64,000 nucleotides of DNA from Paenibacillus eucommiae (GCF_017874215.1 NZ_JAGGLB010000015.1:62001-126000), one strand, 5' to 3'. Positions 25,313 through 34,253 are shown, counted from the stretch's first letter. Notes: generated from the sequence alone by a model not told the origin. Numbers and translations are program-made.

Positions 25313-26233
25313 TTACACGGTAGCAACCAAGGTTGGGTGGATAATGGCACTATACGACCCGTCACTGCAAAGCTTTCCTCCATGGAGACCGATTAACACT
25401 TTTACCGATTCATATTTCTGATCCTTATGTACAATCACGACTTTGTCCGGCTTAATAGCCAGCATAAATTCTGTATTTCTGTTAACTCCCTTATAGGGCA
25501 CTAACCGCATCCGGTCCTGCCAAATAAATGTTTCCGTACCCATACTGGTTATGATTTGATCAACATTAGCCGAACGAATTTTCTCCAGCCATACCGAAGG
25601 GAGTATATCCTTCCATTCCGAGGCTTCCAACACCATGACAGGCGTACGGGTAAGCGGATCAAATAACTGATTACCTGTGTCAATAAGCCCAACGCAAGAT
25701 GTGAAATGCTGCTCAATGTTTATCTGTACCTCTGCCAAAGTCTGCACAAACTCCCCGCGCTGCTTCACACTTGAGAAAATGGTTTGAAACCAGCCGATCA
25801 TCACTACCGCGACTACAAGAATAAATACTAGGCTGATCTGCACCTGGTAGGCCAGTCCCCCCGAATGGGTGAACATAATTCCATTCATCACATTTCCAGA
25901 CGATTGAAAAAAATAGTGAATCCCAAAAATACCTCCGGCCGTTACGAAGTTGATCAAAAGAAAGGTTCCTAGATTTCGCAAAAAATGCTGAAGACTCCCA
26001 AAACCGAAGGCTGTCAGAATCATTGCTATACAAAATAGACACTTTACCGAAAAAGTAAAAAATATCGAAAGTGCAGGAACGAACATCAGAACCACATAAG
26101 AAGCTCCGATCCCTGCGGAAGAGGCTATACGCCACCAACGTACTTTCAATTTCCGTACACGTACAGTCGCTATGAGCATCGCGGCATCCATTAGTAAATT
26201 AAGCAGGAAAATGAGATCCGCGTAAACGACCAC
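25313..26233 (-). CDS. spoIIGA: Sporulation sigma-E factor-processing peptidase SpoIIGA
   Basis: A 306-residue membrane-embedded aspartic protease that cleaves pro-SigE at the polar septum. There are about five N-terminal hydrophobic helices (residues 1-150), followed by a protease domain containing GLIDTGNQL with the catalytic Asp at about 185. It works with the adjacent sigE. The start is a GTG at 26233 because AGGAGG lies 8 nt upstream; the GTG at 26242 overlaps that site. Confidence 0.95.
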   Translation of the reverse strand: MVVYADLIFLLNLLMDAAMLIATVRVRKLKVRWWRIASSAGIGASYVVLMFVPALSIFFTFSVKCLFCIAMILTAFGFGSLQHFLRNLGTFLLINFVTAGGIFGIHYFFQSSGNVMNGIMFTHSGGLAYQVQISLVFILVVAVVMIGWFQTIFSSVKQRGEFVQTLAEVQINIEQHFTSCVGLIDTGNQLFDPLTRTPVMVLEASEWKDILPSVWLEKIRSANVDQIITSMGTETFIWQDRMRLVPYKGVNRNTEFMLAIKPDKVVIVHKDQKYESVKVLIGLHGGKLCSDGSYSAIIHPTLVATV

Positions 26234-26264
26234 TCCTCTCACCTCCTGGCGGCTCTAAATCAGT

Positions 26265-26328
26265 ATATTAGAATCCTATTTCAAAGTCTGTCTAAACATG
26301 CGGGTAGGTTGTAACTTTTTTTGTCATA
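26265..26328 (-). promoter_or_regulatory. Probable spoIIG operon promoter with Spo0A-box-like site
   Basis: The minus strand shows TAGACA (26294-26289) and TAATAT (26270-26265) separated by 18 bp. An upstream TTTGTCATA at 26320-26328 (plus strand) matches 7 of 9 positions of the Spo0A box. In Bacillus this operon is Spo0A-activated; here the assignment is tentative. Confidence 0.4.
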
Positions 26329-26361
26329 AATTGCCGTGGAATGACGCCTTGCTGGACGTGT

Positions 26362-26489
26362 GGGAGGGAAGGGATGTGGGCTCCAGCCGCTGTTAAAGAT
26401 TTGTTCCTTGAATGGAATAAATAATAGGGGGTGGAACAAATCTTTAAAGGCGGACGCTATCACTCTTCCTCCCACATCCCTTCCCTCTC
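26362..26489. repeat. Inverted-repeat element, copy 2
   Basis: The left outer arm GAGGGAAGGGATGTGGG is an exact inverted match to the right outer arm CCCACATCCCTTCCCTC. The inner arms AAAGATTTGTTCC and GGAACAAATCTTT enclose a 25-nt loop. The conserved 5' flank of copies 1, 3 and 4 is mostly missing here. The element lies between the spoIIGA promoter and the end of ftsZ. Confidence 0.88.
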
Positions 26490-26651
26490 AGCAACAAAGT
26501 TCAGAACAAAGCCATTCTTAAACGGACAGACAGCAGGCGTCTTTTTCCTGAGCGAAAGGGATAGTGATGACAAGGCATATGATCGTAATTAAGCTGTGCT
26601 TTTCCGGAATTGAGGAATGAACAAAACGAAGGAACTAGGGGCTTTTAGACC

Positions 26652-26732
26652 ATGAAAAAAGCCATTACAAGAAGCTTACGGACTTTAGATGAGGATCCTG
26701 TCGATTACTGGGAACAACTAAACATCCACTGA
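26652..26732 (+). CDS. Candidate small protein, 26 residues (speculative)
   Basis: A short frame begins MKKAITRSLRTLDEDPVDYW and stops at 26730-26732. AGGGG lies about 10 nt upstream, and a 9-bp hairpin ending in five T follows 14 nt after the stop. The composition (basic N-terminus, acidic middle) looks protein-like. No family is recognised and no promoter is assigned. It could be chance in an otherwise empty gap. Confidence 0.25.
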   Translation: MKKAITRSLRTLDEDPVDYWEQLNIH

Positions 26733-26746
26733 AATCGATCGGTCCA

Positions 26747-26772
26747 AAAAAGATGTACTTTTGCATCTTTTT
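26747..26772. terminator. AT-rich hairpin, possible terminator
   Basis: The stem AAAAAGATG / CATCTTTTT, 9 bp with an 8-nt loop, could act on either strand. It follows the candidate 26-codon frame. Confidence 0.4.
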
Positions 26773-26884
26773 GCTCCCTCCTCACTAACTTCCTGAATAA
26801 AAGAGTAGGAGAATAAGAGTGGGACATAGTATATTTCCCTCTATATGCTCGCATTATAGTATTTACTTTTACATGCCCAGGCAA

Positions 26885-26916
26885 CAAAAAAAGAGCTCTA
26901 CATGAAAGTAGAACTC
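26885..26916 (-). terminator. Rho-independent terminator after ftsZ
   Basis: On the minus strand, GAGTTCTAC and GTAGAGCTC pair through 9 bp (one G-U) around a 6-nt loop and are followed by T7-8. It lies about 30 bp beyond the ftsZ stop and ends the dcw transcript before spoIIGA. Confidence 0.88.
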
Positions 26917-26945
26917 CGTCTCTGATAGATCGATAGTTGATAAGA

Positions 26946-28115
26946 TTACTTATCCGAGTTGCGTCCCCGATTGCGAAGAAAGGTTGGAATATCCAACTGA
27001 TCGCTGGAAGGCTGGTTGCCAAAAGGCTTAAGATTATTTAACCTGCCATCAGTTGCGGCTGTCTCTTGTTGATACTGTTGCTGTTGTTGTTGTGACTGTG
27101 GCGGCTGCTGCCCCCCCTGTGCGGTGCCTGGGCGGCGGAGCGGAGGCTGAACAGCTTCAGGCTTATGCTCAAAACCGGTAGCAATAACCGTAACCATAAT
27201 TTCTTCTTTAAGTTCTTCTTTAATGACGGCACCAAATATCATATTGACCTCTAGATCAGATGCGGATGAGACAATATCTGCTGCTTCGTTAACTTCATAC
27301 AAGCTTAAGTTGGCTCCGCCTGTAATGTTCATAAGAACTCCCCGAGCGCCATCAATCGAAGTCTCGAGCAGAGGGCTCATAATAGCCTTCTTCGCCGCTT
27401 CCGCAGCACGATTCTCCCCAGTTGCCACACCAATGCCCATCAAAGCCGCACCACGCTCGAACATAATGGTCTTAACGTCAGCAAAGTCAAGGTTGATCAG
27501 GCCGGGAACCGCGATAAGATCTGAGATGCCCTGAACGCCTTGACGAAGTACATTATCGACTTGCAAAAAAGCCTCAAGCATAGGTGTTTTCTTATCAATA
27601 ATTTCAAGCAACCGGTCATTAGGAATCACGATCAAAGTATCTACTTTTTCTTTCAATGCTGCAATTCCAATCTCTGCTTGCATCGCGCGCTTGCGGCCTT
27701 CAAATGTGAAAGGACGGGTAACGACACCAACTGTCAGCGCACCGCACTCCTTGGCAATTTCAGCAATTACCGGCGCGGCTCCAGTTCCCGTTCCGCCTCC
27801 CATTCCCGCTGTGACAAACACCATATCGGCACCACGCAGCGTATTCATAATAGCTTCTCTGGATTCCTCAGCGGCTTTCTTACCTACATCCGGGTTAGCA
27901 CCCGCACCTAAACCACGTGTAAGCTTGTCACCTATTTGCAGCTTATGCTCCGACTTGGACAAGTGAAGCGCTTGAGCATCCGTATTGACTGTAATAAACT
28001 CTACGCCTTGAAGCCCATTTTCGATCATTCGGTTAACAGCATTACTGCCGCCGCCGCCTACTCCAATAACTTTTATTTGAGCTGATTGATTCGTATCAAA
28101 ATCAAATTCGAACAT
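26946..28115 (-). CDS. ftsZ: Cell-division GTPase FtsZ
   Basis: A tubulin-like GTPase that forms the Z-ring. The nucleotide signature GGGTGTG is at 106-112 and the T7 catalytic region reads NLDFADVKT. The core runs to about residue 320. The linker is Pro/Gln-rich (QSQQQQQQYQQE) and the C-terminal peptide LDIPTFLRNR (about 373-382), which binds FtsA and SepF, is intact. Length is 389 residues. A GGGGG site is somewhat far (about 12 nt) from the ATG. It is last in the dcw transcript, with ftsA 84 bp upstream. Confidence 0.97.
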   Translation of the reverse strand: MFEFDFDTNQSAQIKVIGVGGGGSNAVNRMIENGLQGVEFITVNTDAQALHLSKSEHKLQIGDKLTRGLGAGANPDVGKKAAEESREAIMNTLRGADMVFVTAGMGGGTGTGAAPVIAEIAKECGALTVGVVTRPFTFEGRKRAMQAEIGIAALKEKVDTLIVIPNDRLLEIIDKKTPMLEAFLQVDNVLRQGVQGISDLIAVPGLINLDFADVKTIMFERGAALMGIGVATGENRAAEAAKKAIMSPLLETSIDGARGVLMNITGGANLSLYEVNEAADIVSSASDLEVNMIFGAVIKEELKEEIMVTVIATGFEHKPEAVQPPLRRPGTAQGGQQPPQSQQQQQQYQQETAATDGRLNNLKPFGNQPSSDQLDIPTFLRNRGRNSDK

Positions 28116-28199
28116 GTGAGTTTTGTCCCCCTAACTTTGCTTTCGTTAGCAAATCCTAATCCATACACCCGACAAACCTGATTATTCAGGCCTTGCCAG

Positions 28200-29456
28200 T
28201 TATATAAATTCACTGAAAAAGTTTTTTAATCGTTCAAACATACCAGGCTTATTGCTCTCGCCTGAGGCTTTTTTAGTTGTGCCTTTAGCTGTGTTTTTCT
28301 TGACAAAGCTGGAACCAGGCTGACGGCTCCTCAAGTATTTGGATACAAATTGGATAATGCCTACGCCGCTAGTATAAGAAGGATCTCTCACTCCGATAAA
28401 ATCAGGTATTGCTATCCGGACGGAGGTCATAAGCTCAGCCTGTGCGACCGCAAGCATGCCTGGCATGGATACAGTTCCACCCGTCAGCACGTAGCCTCCG
28501 GAAACGTCACCAGTGCCCAAGCGATGAACTTCCGCTCGAATCAAATCGAATATTTCCTGTACACGGGGTTCTATGATGTTAGCCAAATCAATTTGGGAGA
28601 ACTCTTTGTCTACATTGCTGCCAATTCTTGTTACCTTAAACACTTGATCCGCAGCAGAGTCCTCTATAGAGGCGCAACCGAATTTAAGTTTGATTTTCTC
28701 GGCAATATCCATTTGCGTTCTTAAACCGATGGCGATATCATTTGTGATATAATCGCCCCCAATTGGAAGTGTCGAGGTTGCTGTTAAATTTCCCTGCTCG
28801 AAGACTGAAATTGTCGTTGCACCGGCACCAATGTCGACAAGAACAGTTCCAATTGCTTTCTCATCCTTGGATAAGGCTAATTGACCTGCTGCCAAAGACA
28901 TCAGAATAAGCCCTGACACCTTCAACTCGGACTTTTCGACAACTCGAAGCAAATTATGTATGCCCGTTTTAGCACCGGTAATAATTGTTGCTTCCACTTC
29001 CAGGCGAACGCCTATCATATTACGAGGATCGTTAATTCCTTCTTGACCGTCTACTAAATACTGTTTAGGTACAACTCCAATGATTTCACGCTCGGGAGGT
29101 AATGCAATGACTCTAGCCGCTTGAACGACACGGTCGATATCCTCTTCTCCAATTTCACGGTCCTCGTTAGATACCGCTACTACCCCATGGCTGGATTGCA
29201 GAGAAATATGATTTCCGGTAATTCCCACGTAAACCTCAGATATTTGTATGCCAACCATACGTTCCGCATGATCGATCGCGCTTCGTATAGATTGCACGGT
29301 CTGATCAATGTCCACTATGGCTCCCTTACGAATACCTTCCGAGTCGGCAGATCCCACTCCAATTATATTAATGGTTCCGTTAACAACTTCCCCAATAATA
29401 GCACGAACCCTGGATGTACCGATGTCCAAACTAACAATGATGTCATTGTTGCTCAA
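28200..29456 (-). CDS. ftsA: Cell-division protein FtsA
   Basis: A 418-residue actin-like ATPase that tethers FtsZ to the membrane. It has the N-terminal phosphate-1 motif IVSLDIGTSRVRAIIGE, a phosphate-2 region VLVDIGAGATTISVFEQG and an adenosine motif VLTGGTVSMPG. A Lys/Gly-rich linker leads to a C-terminal amphipathic helix (MFERLKNFFSEFI), the membrane-targeting sequence. The start is TTG 29456, 8 nt from AGGAGGTG. A 239-bp gap separates it from divIB, so an internal ftsAZ promoter is plausible. Confidence 0.95.
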   Translation of the reverse strand: MSNNDIIVSLDIGTSRVRAIIGEVVNGTINIIGVGSADSEGIRKGAIVDIDQTVQSIRSAIDHAERMVGIQISEVYVGITGNHISLQSSHGVVAVSNEDREIGEEDIDRVVQAARVIALPPEREIIGVVPKQYLVDGQEGINDPRNMIGVRLEVEATIITGAKTGIHNLLRVVEKSELKVSGLILMSLAAGQLALSKDEKAIGTVLVDIGAGATTISVFEQGNLTATSTLPIGGDYITNDIAIGLRTQMDIAEKIKLKFGCASIEDSAADQVFKVTRIGSNVDKEFSQIDLANIIEPRVQEIFDLIRAEVHRLGTGDVSGGYVLTGGTVSMPGMLAVAQAELMTSVRIAIPDFIGVRDPSYTSGVGIIQFVSKYLRSRQPGSSFVKKNTAKGTTKKASGESNKPGMFERLKNFFSEFI

Positions 29457-29695
29457 GCCGTTGGCACCTCCTGTAACTTTTAAATTAAGTACTTGTCCTC
29501 ATATTACTTCTGTACATATTCAACACAGCAGTGAGTTTCCCTCTTTTTTCTGCAATTTTTTTGAATAGAAATAGTTACCAGATTATGACCAGTCTAAGAG
29601 AGTCTAAATTAACCATAAATCTAATTTTAACACTAATTGTGTAGAATGAGTAGTCCAACCCATCTTTTTTTGTCTGCTGAATCACCTGGTTATCA

Positions 29696-30487
29696 CTAAG
29701 GAGTTTTTCCACCATCCTTTGAACCCGCTTGCTGCTCCCCTGACGACTCGAAAGGCACGAAAGTATCGACTTCCAGCATCGTAATAATCCCGCTTGTAAT
29801 GCCGCGTTCATTCAATGATGCTATAAATGCTGGCAGGTTATCGATTTTTTCAGGCAAATAAGAGATCGTTGTAAAAACTTCAAATTGGGACCTTGTATAA
29901 ATTTTGATCTTTTCCGGATAAGAAGCTGAAGGCTCGGGCTTGATTTCGGAAATATCGGATAGCGCTCCAACCGGAAGCTCTCCGAGCACTTTGGTAAGCT
30001 CCAATTTGTTCGGATCGGTGTCTGTCCATCCGCTGAGAATCGGCTTATCAATCGGGAAGTCTACGGAAGGCACATCAATTAAAGTGCCATCTGAAAGAAC
30101 AGCCTGCTTGCTTCCTTCAGCAGTGATTTGAAAAGCAACCTCAGAAAATTCTTTCACAAGAATATGAATGACTCCCGGGAAATGCTTTGTCACCTGAACA
30201 GACTCCACTATATTTAAACCATTTACACGGTCTTCAATCGACTTTGTGCTAATTGCAAAATAGCGGTCTCCGATATTAATCGCTGCAGCTTGTCCCACCA
30301 TATCTTTAGTAACCAGCTGGTTGCCTTGGATTTGAATTTCACTGATGCGGCTGAGCGATGATTGAAAAAATAAAATAACTAGAACCGTTAAGAAAAACAC
30401 GATCAGAAAAGCTAATAGCTTCTTGTTCGTTCGGCCTCTTTTGGGGACAGCCGGTAAAGGGGGGACTTTATCTATTTCTTCGGTCAA
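29696..30487 (-). CDS. divIB: Cell-division protein DivIB/FtsQ
   Basis: A 263-residue bitopic protein: short cytoplasmic N-terminus, one transmembrane helix (LLAFLIVFFLTVLVILFF, about residues 24-41), then a POTRA domain beginning ISEIQIQGNQLVTKDMV and a beta domain. With FtsL and DivIC it forms the complex that activates septal synthesis. A TTG at 30487 is preferred because AGGTGG lies 8 nt upstream; the GTG codons at 30499/30496 are too close to that site. The Gly/Lys-rich tail is typical. Confidence 0.9.
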   Translation of the reverse strand: MTEEIDKVPPLPAVPKRGRTNKKLLAFLIVFFLTVLVILFFQSSLSRISEIQIQGNQLVTKDMVGQAAAINIGDRYFAISTKSIEDRVNGLNIVESVQVTKHFPGVIHILVKEFSEVAFQITAEGSKQAVLSDGTLIDVPSVDFPIDKPILSGWTDTDPNKLELTKVLGELPVGALSDISEIKPEPSASYPEKIKIYTRSQFEVFTTISYLPEKIDNLPAFIASLNERGITSGIITMLEVDTFVPFESSGEQQAGSKDGGKTP

Positions 30488-30792
30488 GATGGGCACCACC
30501 TAAATTTTTCGTAGAAAAATTACTTCGTAAGCATTTGCTCAGTTTGTGAGAGCATACTAAGCACGGTGCTTGGCTTAGTGACGAACAAACTTACTTCGTA
30601 AGCATAATCTTTTTTCGCAGAAAAATATATTCGTAAGTCTGGCATACAGGAAGGAAATTTAGGGTCTTACTTGAAGAATGCCTACTCGTGCCTACAAGAG
30701 GAATCACGGATCTTGTAGTCCGCTATTCCTCCTACAGGCGGCAAAGCTCCAAAATAAGGCCCCTTATCAACCAATCTAGCAAACTATTCCTT
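30488..30792. other. Hairpin-rich divIB-murA spacer
   Basis: A 305-bp gap with no gene but much secondary structure. It contains TTTTTC-GTA-GAAAAA (about 30505-30519), a nested hairpin GTTTGT...ACAAAC enclosing ACTAAGC/GCTTAGT (30542-30590), CTTACTTCGTAAG (30590-30602), a second TTTTTTCGCAGAAAAA, and a pair of mutually exclusive stems at 30692-30731. The GCTTACGAAG core (minus strand) recurs here and in the mraY-murF spacer. Confidence 0.7.
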
Positions 30793-32046
30793 CTAACTTT
30801 GCCGATAAACTGACGCACCTAACCCAGTGAGCATTCGCTCTATTCTATCATAGCCTCTGTCAATATGATGCACCTGCTCAACAACGGTCCTGCCATGAGC
30901 AGCCAGACCAGCTATGACCAAAGCAGCGCCTGCCCGCAAATCGGTAGCCTCAACGGTTGCCCCGTATAGCCGTGGCACCCCGCGAATGAAAGCAGAGTTC
31001 AGATCAACACGTATGTCTGCGCCCATCCGGGCCAGCTCTCCCACATGCTTGAATCTACCTTCAAATATAGTTTCCTTTATAATACTTAATCCATCTGCTA
31101 GAGTCAGCAGTACCATCACCTGTGATTGCAGATCTGTAGGAAAAGCAGGATATGGTGATGTAACGATTCGCTCCACTGCCTTCGTGCGGCTTGGACTGCT
31201 TACATATATTATATCATCGTCAACATTAATTTGAACACCTGCGCGTCTTAGCACATGAATGACAGAGGTCAAATGAGCAGGATTTACTTTTTCCAAGGTG
31301 ATGCTTCCTCTTGTCGCTGCGGCTGCTACAAGAAATGTACCCGCGACAATCCGATCTGGAATGATGCTGTATGTGCAGGGCTCTAATGATTTAACACCCC
31401 GGATCGTTATCGTATCGGTACCCGCTCCGATAATATCCGCGCCCATGGTGTTCAGAAAATTTTGCAAATCTTGAATTTCCGGCTCTCTGGCTGCATTGAA
31501 CAGAGTGGTGACACCCTCCGCCATAACGGCGGCCATCATGATATTTTCCGTCGCTCCGACGCTTGGAAAATCAAGCACGATTTCTGCACCTTGCAGTGAT
31601 TCAGCTGTGCAAATGATACGATTCCCTGTCTCAACGATTTGGACTCCCAATTCCTGGAGACCTCTGAGATGCAGGTCGATCTTCCTCTCACCGATAGCGC
31701 AGCCTCCTGGCTGATACACGGTGACGCTGCCGAATCTCGCCAGCAGCGGCCCCATCAAGAAAATAGAGGAGCGCATCTGGCCCATAAGTTCTTCAGGAAT
31801 ATGCGAGGAATTCGCCGTGGATGTATCGATCTTGACGCTATCCCCCTGCTGCTCTGTACTGCAGCCCAAGGAACGAAGTACTTGCAGCATAACATCAATA
31901 TCGAGTAAACTCGGAACGTTGCCCAGCGTGTAGGTGCCGCCAGTCATGATGCATGCCGCCAAGATAGGCAATGCGGCGTTTTTCGCGCCGTGTATCTGGA
32001 TGGCTCCCGAGAGAGGTCTTCCACCTTCGATAACCAGCTTCTCCAA
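30793..32046 (-). CDS. murA: UDP-N-acetylglucosamine 1-carboxyvinyltransferase
   Basis: The first committed step of peptidoglycan synthesis, adding enolpyruvate from PEP to UDP-GlcNAc; fosfomycin target. The fosfomycin-reactive Cys116 is in QPGGCAIGERKIDLHL. The N-terminal GAKNAALPILAA and late TDLRAGAALVIAG motifs are present. Length is 417 residues, normal. The start is a TTG, 7 nt from GGAGG. Placement of murA inside the dcw cluster between murB and divIB is as in Bacillus (murAA elsewhere there); whether a second copy exists cannot be seen. Confidence 0.95.
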   Translation of the reverse strand: MEKLVIEGGRPLSGAIQIHGAKNAALPILAACIMTGGTYTLGNVPSLLDIDVMLQVLRSLGCSTEQQGDSVKIDTSTANSSHIPEELMGQMRSSIFLMGPLLARFGSVTVYQPGGCAIGERKIDLHLRGLQELGVQIVETGNRIICTAESLQGAEIVLDFPSVGATENIMMAAVMAEGVTTLFNAAREPEIQDLQNFLNTMGADIIGAGTDTITIRGVKSLEPCTYSIIPDRIVAGTFLVAAAATRGSITLEKVNPAHLTSVIHVLRRAGVQINVDDDIIYVSSPSRTKAVERIVTSPYPAFPTDLQSQVMVLLTLADGLSIIKETIFEGRFKHVGELARMGADIRVDLNSAFIRGVPRLYGATVEATDLRAGAALVIAGLAAHGRTVVEQVHHIDRGYDRIERMLTGLGASVYRQS

Positions 32047-32061
32047 TGTTCCACCTCCGAT

Positions 32062-32967
32062 TTACCTCTCACCCACCACCAGGACTTCCGGTACTAGCGC
32101 AATTCCATAAACTTCCCGAACTTTACGCTGTACCTCTTGAATCAGGGTGAGAACGTCAACGGCTGTAGCGCATCCTGTGTTTACAATGAAATTAGCATGC
32201 AGAGTGGATACTTCCGCTCCGCCTACCCGCAAGCCCTTCAAGCCTGCCTCTTCGATCAGCTTAGCTGCGAAATGATGCTCTGGATTACGGAATACGCTGC
32301 CGGCGGTAGCCAACTGAAGTGGCTGCGTTCTGAGCCTGCGGGCCCGGTGAGCAGCCAGCGCATCCTTAATTTCCTTGCGCTCCCCATAATCCAGTTCAAA
32401 TACAGCTTCCGTCACGATTCCTGGCAATCTATGCAGAATCGAATGCCGATACGCATAGTGAAGCTCTTGTGCTTGCATCTGTACTAATTCCCCTGTCTCC
32501 AGGATGACTTCAGCCCACTTCAGTATGCGTGACACATCAGAACCATGGGCACCCGCGTTCATGTAGACGGCGCCTCCCACAGAGCCTGGAATTCCTCCGG
32601 CAAACTCTAGACCTGTCAATCCTTCTTTTGCAGCCAGAACAGATAGTTTGATGAACGAGTACGAAGCTCCTACATACACCATACGCCCTTCAAAGCGTAA
32701 TGTTTCCAAAGCTTCTCCAAGCTTGATGACAGCACCCCGGATACCTAGATCTGTAACCAGGAGATTGGATCCACGTCCAATTACAGTCCAAGGAATCCCC
32801 CGACGGTAGAGAATCTGAATGGCAGCTGCAAGCTGCACTTTATTAGTGGGAATAATGAGAATGTCAGCAGGCCCTCCAATTTTCCAAGTGGTATAGGGGG
32901 CCAGCGATTCGTTCTGCTTGATTTGTCCGATGCCAGCTGCTTGCAAGTCGGAAATTAACTGCTCCAT
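32062..32967 (-). CDS. murB: UDP-N-acetylmuramate dehydrogenase
   Basis: An FAD-linked enzyme reducing the MurA product to UDP-MurNAc with NADPH. The FAD-binding RGSNLLVTDLGIRGAVI and GIPGSVGGAVYMNAGAHG motifs are clear, and the catalytic Ser lies in AGSVFRNP. The 301-residue length and lack of the type I insertion fit the type II MurB of Bacillota. AAGGAGG precedes the ATG. It lies 15 bp upstream of murA in the transcript. Confidence 0.95.
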   Translation of the reverse strand: MEQLISDLQAAGIGQIKQNESLAPYTTWKIGGPADILIIPTNKVQLAAAIQILYRRGIPWTVIGRGSNLLVTDLGIRGAVIKLGEALETLRFEGRMVYVGASYSFIKLSVLAAKEGLTGLEFAGGIPGSVGGAVYMNAGAHGSDVSRILKWAEVILETGELVQMQAQELHYAYRHSILHRLPGIVTEAVFELDYGERKEIKDALAAHRARRLRTQPLQLATAGSVFRNPEHHFAAKLIEEAGLKGLRVGGAEVSTLHANFIVNTGCATAVDVLTLIQEVQRKVREVYGIALVPEVLVVGER

Positions 32968-33170
32968 GGGAAAACCTCCTTCACAGAACTTAGGGCGAAT
33001 GTAGTTGGAAGCTTATGGCTCCCAGCCAATTTCATACAAGTGCCGTCCGAAACCAGTCATCCATTTTCGTAAAAAAACGGTTCTTGTATAAAGCCTCAGA
33101 TGTCTGTCACGGTTATAGTGTAGTTTATGTAAGATCGGTTAGAGTGTGACAAATGCCTATTCTTTTCGCC

Positions 33171-34247
33171 TTAAACCAGCTTAGGTAAGCTGTGGGCTTC
33201 AATCAGGCTGATAATGCTCTCGACAGCATCCATGCTATTGCGTGTAGCCATCGCTGCTTTAAAGCTGCTGCGGTTTTCGTATAAAGATCTCACGGCCAGA
33301 ATTAAGGATTCGCCAGTCAGATCGGCTTCATCCAGCACCGCTGCATATCCGGAGCGCTGGAAAGACCCTGCGTTAAGAATTTGATCGCCACGGCTGGCTT
33401 GTCTGGACAGAGGAATGAGCAGCATCGGCTTCTCCAGTGCCAGAAATTCATAGATCGACGTCGAGCCGGCCCGAGATACTACAAGATCAGCCATGGCCAT
33501 AATATCGGGAAGCTCATCAGATACAAATTCAAACTGCTTGTAGCCTCTGACATCCAGAAGTGCTGAAGCCAGATTCCCTTTTCCGCAAATATGTACAATC
33601 TGAAAATCAGCGAGCCATGTCTCCAGATTATCTCTTAGAGCCTTATTCATAGCTTGCGAGCCAAGGCTTCCACCCATAACCATCACGACTGGCTTTTGAC
33701 TATGAAAATCGCATAGCTGAAGTCCTTTCATCGCATTTCCTTGTAAAATAGCAGGGCGAATCGGAAGACCAGTCAGCACTGCTTTATGCCCCTTGATATG
33801 CTTCATCGTTTCCGGAAAAGTCACACATACCTTAGCCGCAAAAGGGATAGCCAGCTTATTAGCCAAGCCTGGTGTCATATCGGATTCGTGAATAATCGTC
33901 GGGATTCGCTTCATTTTGCTGCCAAGCACAACCGGAACGGACACGAAGCCCCCTTTGGAAAACACAATGGCCGGTTTAAGGCTGCGCAGTATTTTATATG
34001 AATCATAGACCCCCTTTGCAACTTTAAATGGATCTTTTATATTTTTCACATCCACATATCTTCTAAGCTTGCCAGAGGAAATGGGATAAAAAGGAATGCC
34101 CTCATGGGCCATTATATCTTTCTCAATACCGGCAGCCGACCCGATATATCGGATGTCCCAGCCAAGCTGCTGCAAACGGGTAATAATAGCCAGGTTGGGG
34201 GTAACATGTCCGGCAGATCCTCCTCCGGTAAAGACGATGGTTCTCAT
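33171..34247 (-). CDS. murG: MurG, lipid II-forming N-acetylglucosaminyltransferase
   Basis: Transfers GlcNAc from UDP-GlcNAc to lipid I at the cytoplasmic face. The GT-B fold motifs are visible: N-terminal FTGGGSAGHVTPN, the second G loop VMGGSLGSQAMN and the C-terminal VSRAGSTSIYEFLALEKPMLLIPL that binds UDP. Length is 358 residues. GAGGTGAGAAGG precedes the ATG, 6 bp after the spoVE stop. A 203-bp gap to murB downstream may contain a promoter, not identified. Confidence 0.95.
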   Translation of the reverse strand: MRTIVFTGGGSAGHVTPNLAIITRLQQLGWDIRYIGSAAGIEKDIMAHEGIPFYPISSGKLRRYVDVKNIKDPFKVAKGVYDSYKILRSLKPAIVFSKGGFVSVPVVLGSKMKRIPTIIHESDMTPGLANKLAIPFAAKVCVTFPETMKHIKGHKAVLTGLPIRPAILQGNAMKGLQLCDFHSQKPVVMVMGGSLGSQAMNKALRDNLETWLADFQIVHICGKGNLASALLDVRGYKQFEFVSDELPDIMAMADLVVSRAGSTSIYEFLALEKPMLLIPLSRQASRGDQILNAGSFQRSGYAAVLDEADLTGESLILAVRSLYENRSSFKAAMATRNSMDAVESIISLIEAHSLPKLV

Positions 34248-34253
34248 TCCTTC

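Larger units (their letters stand above)
26490..26884. other. Unassigned part of the ftsZ-spoIIGA gap
   Basis: Beyond the repeat element lies about 390 bp without a recognised gene. The first part (26490-26540) resembles the right flank of the other element copies. A possible 26-codon plus-strand frame and a following hairpin are listed separately. The rest is AT-rich with no repeat or RNA gene that I can identify. Confidence 0.5.
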
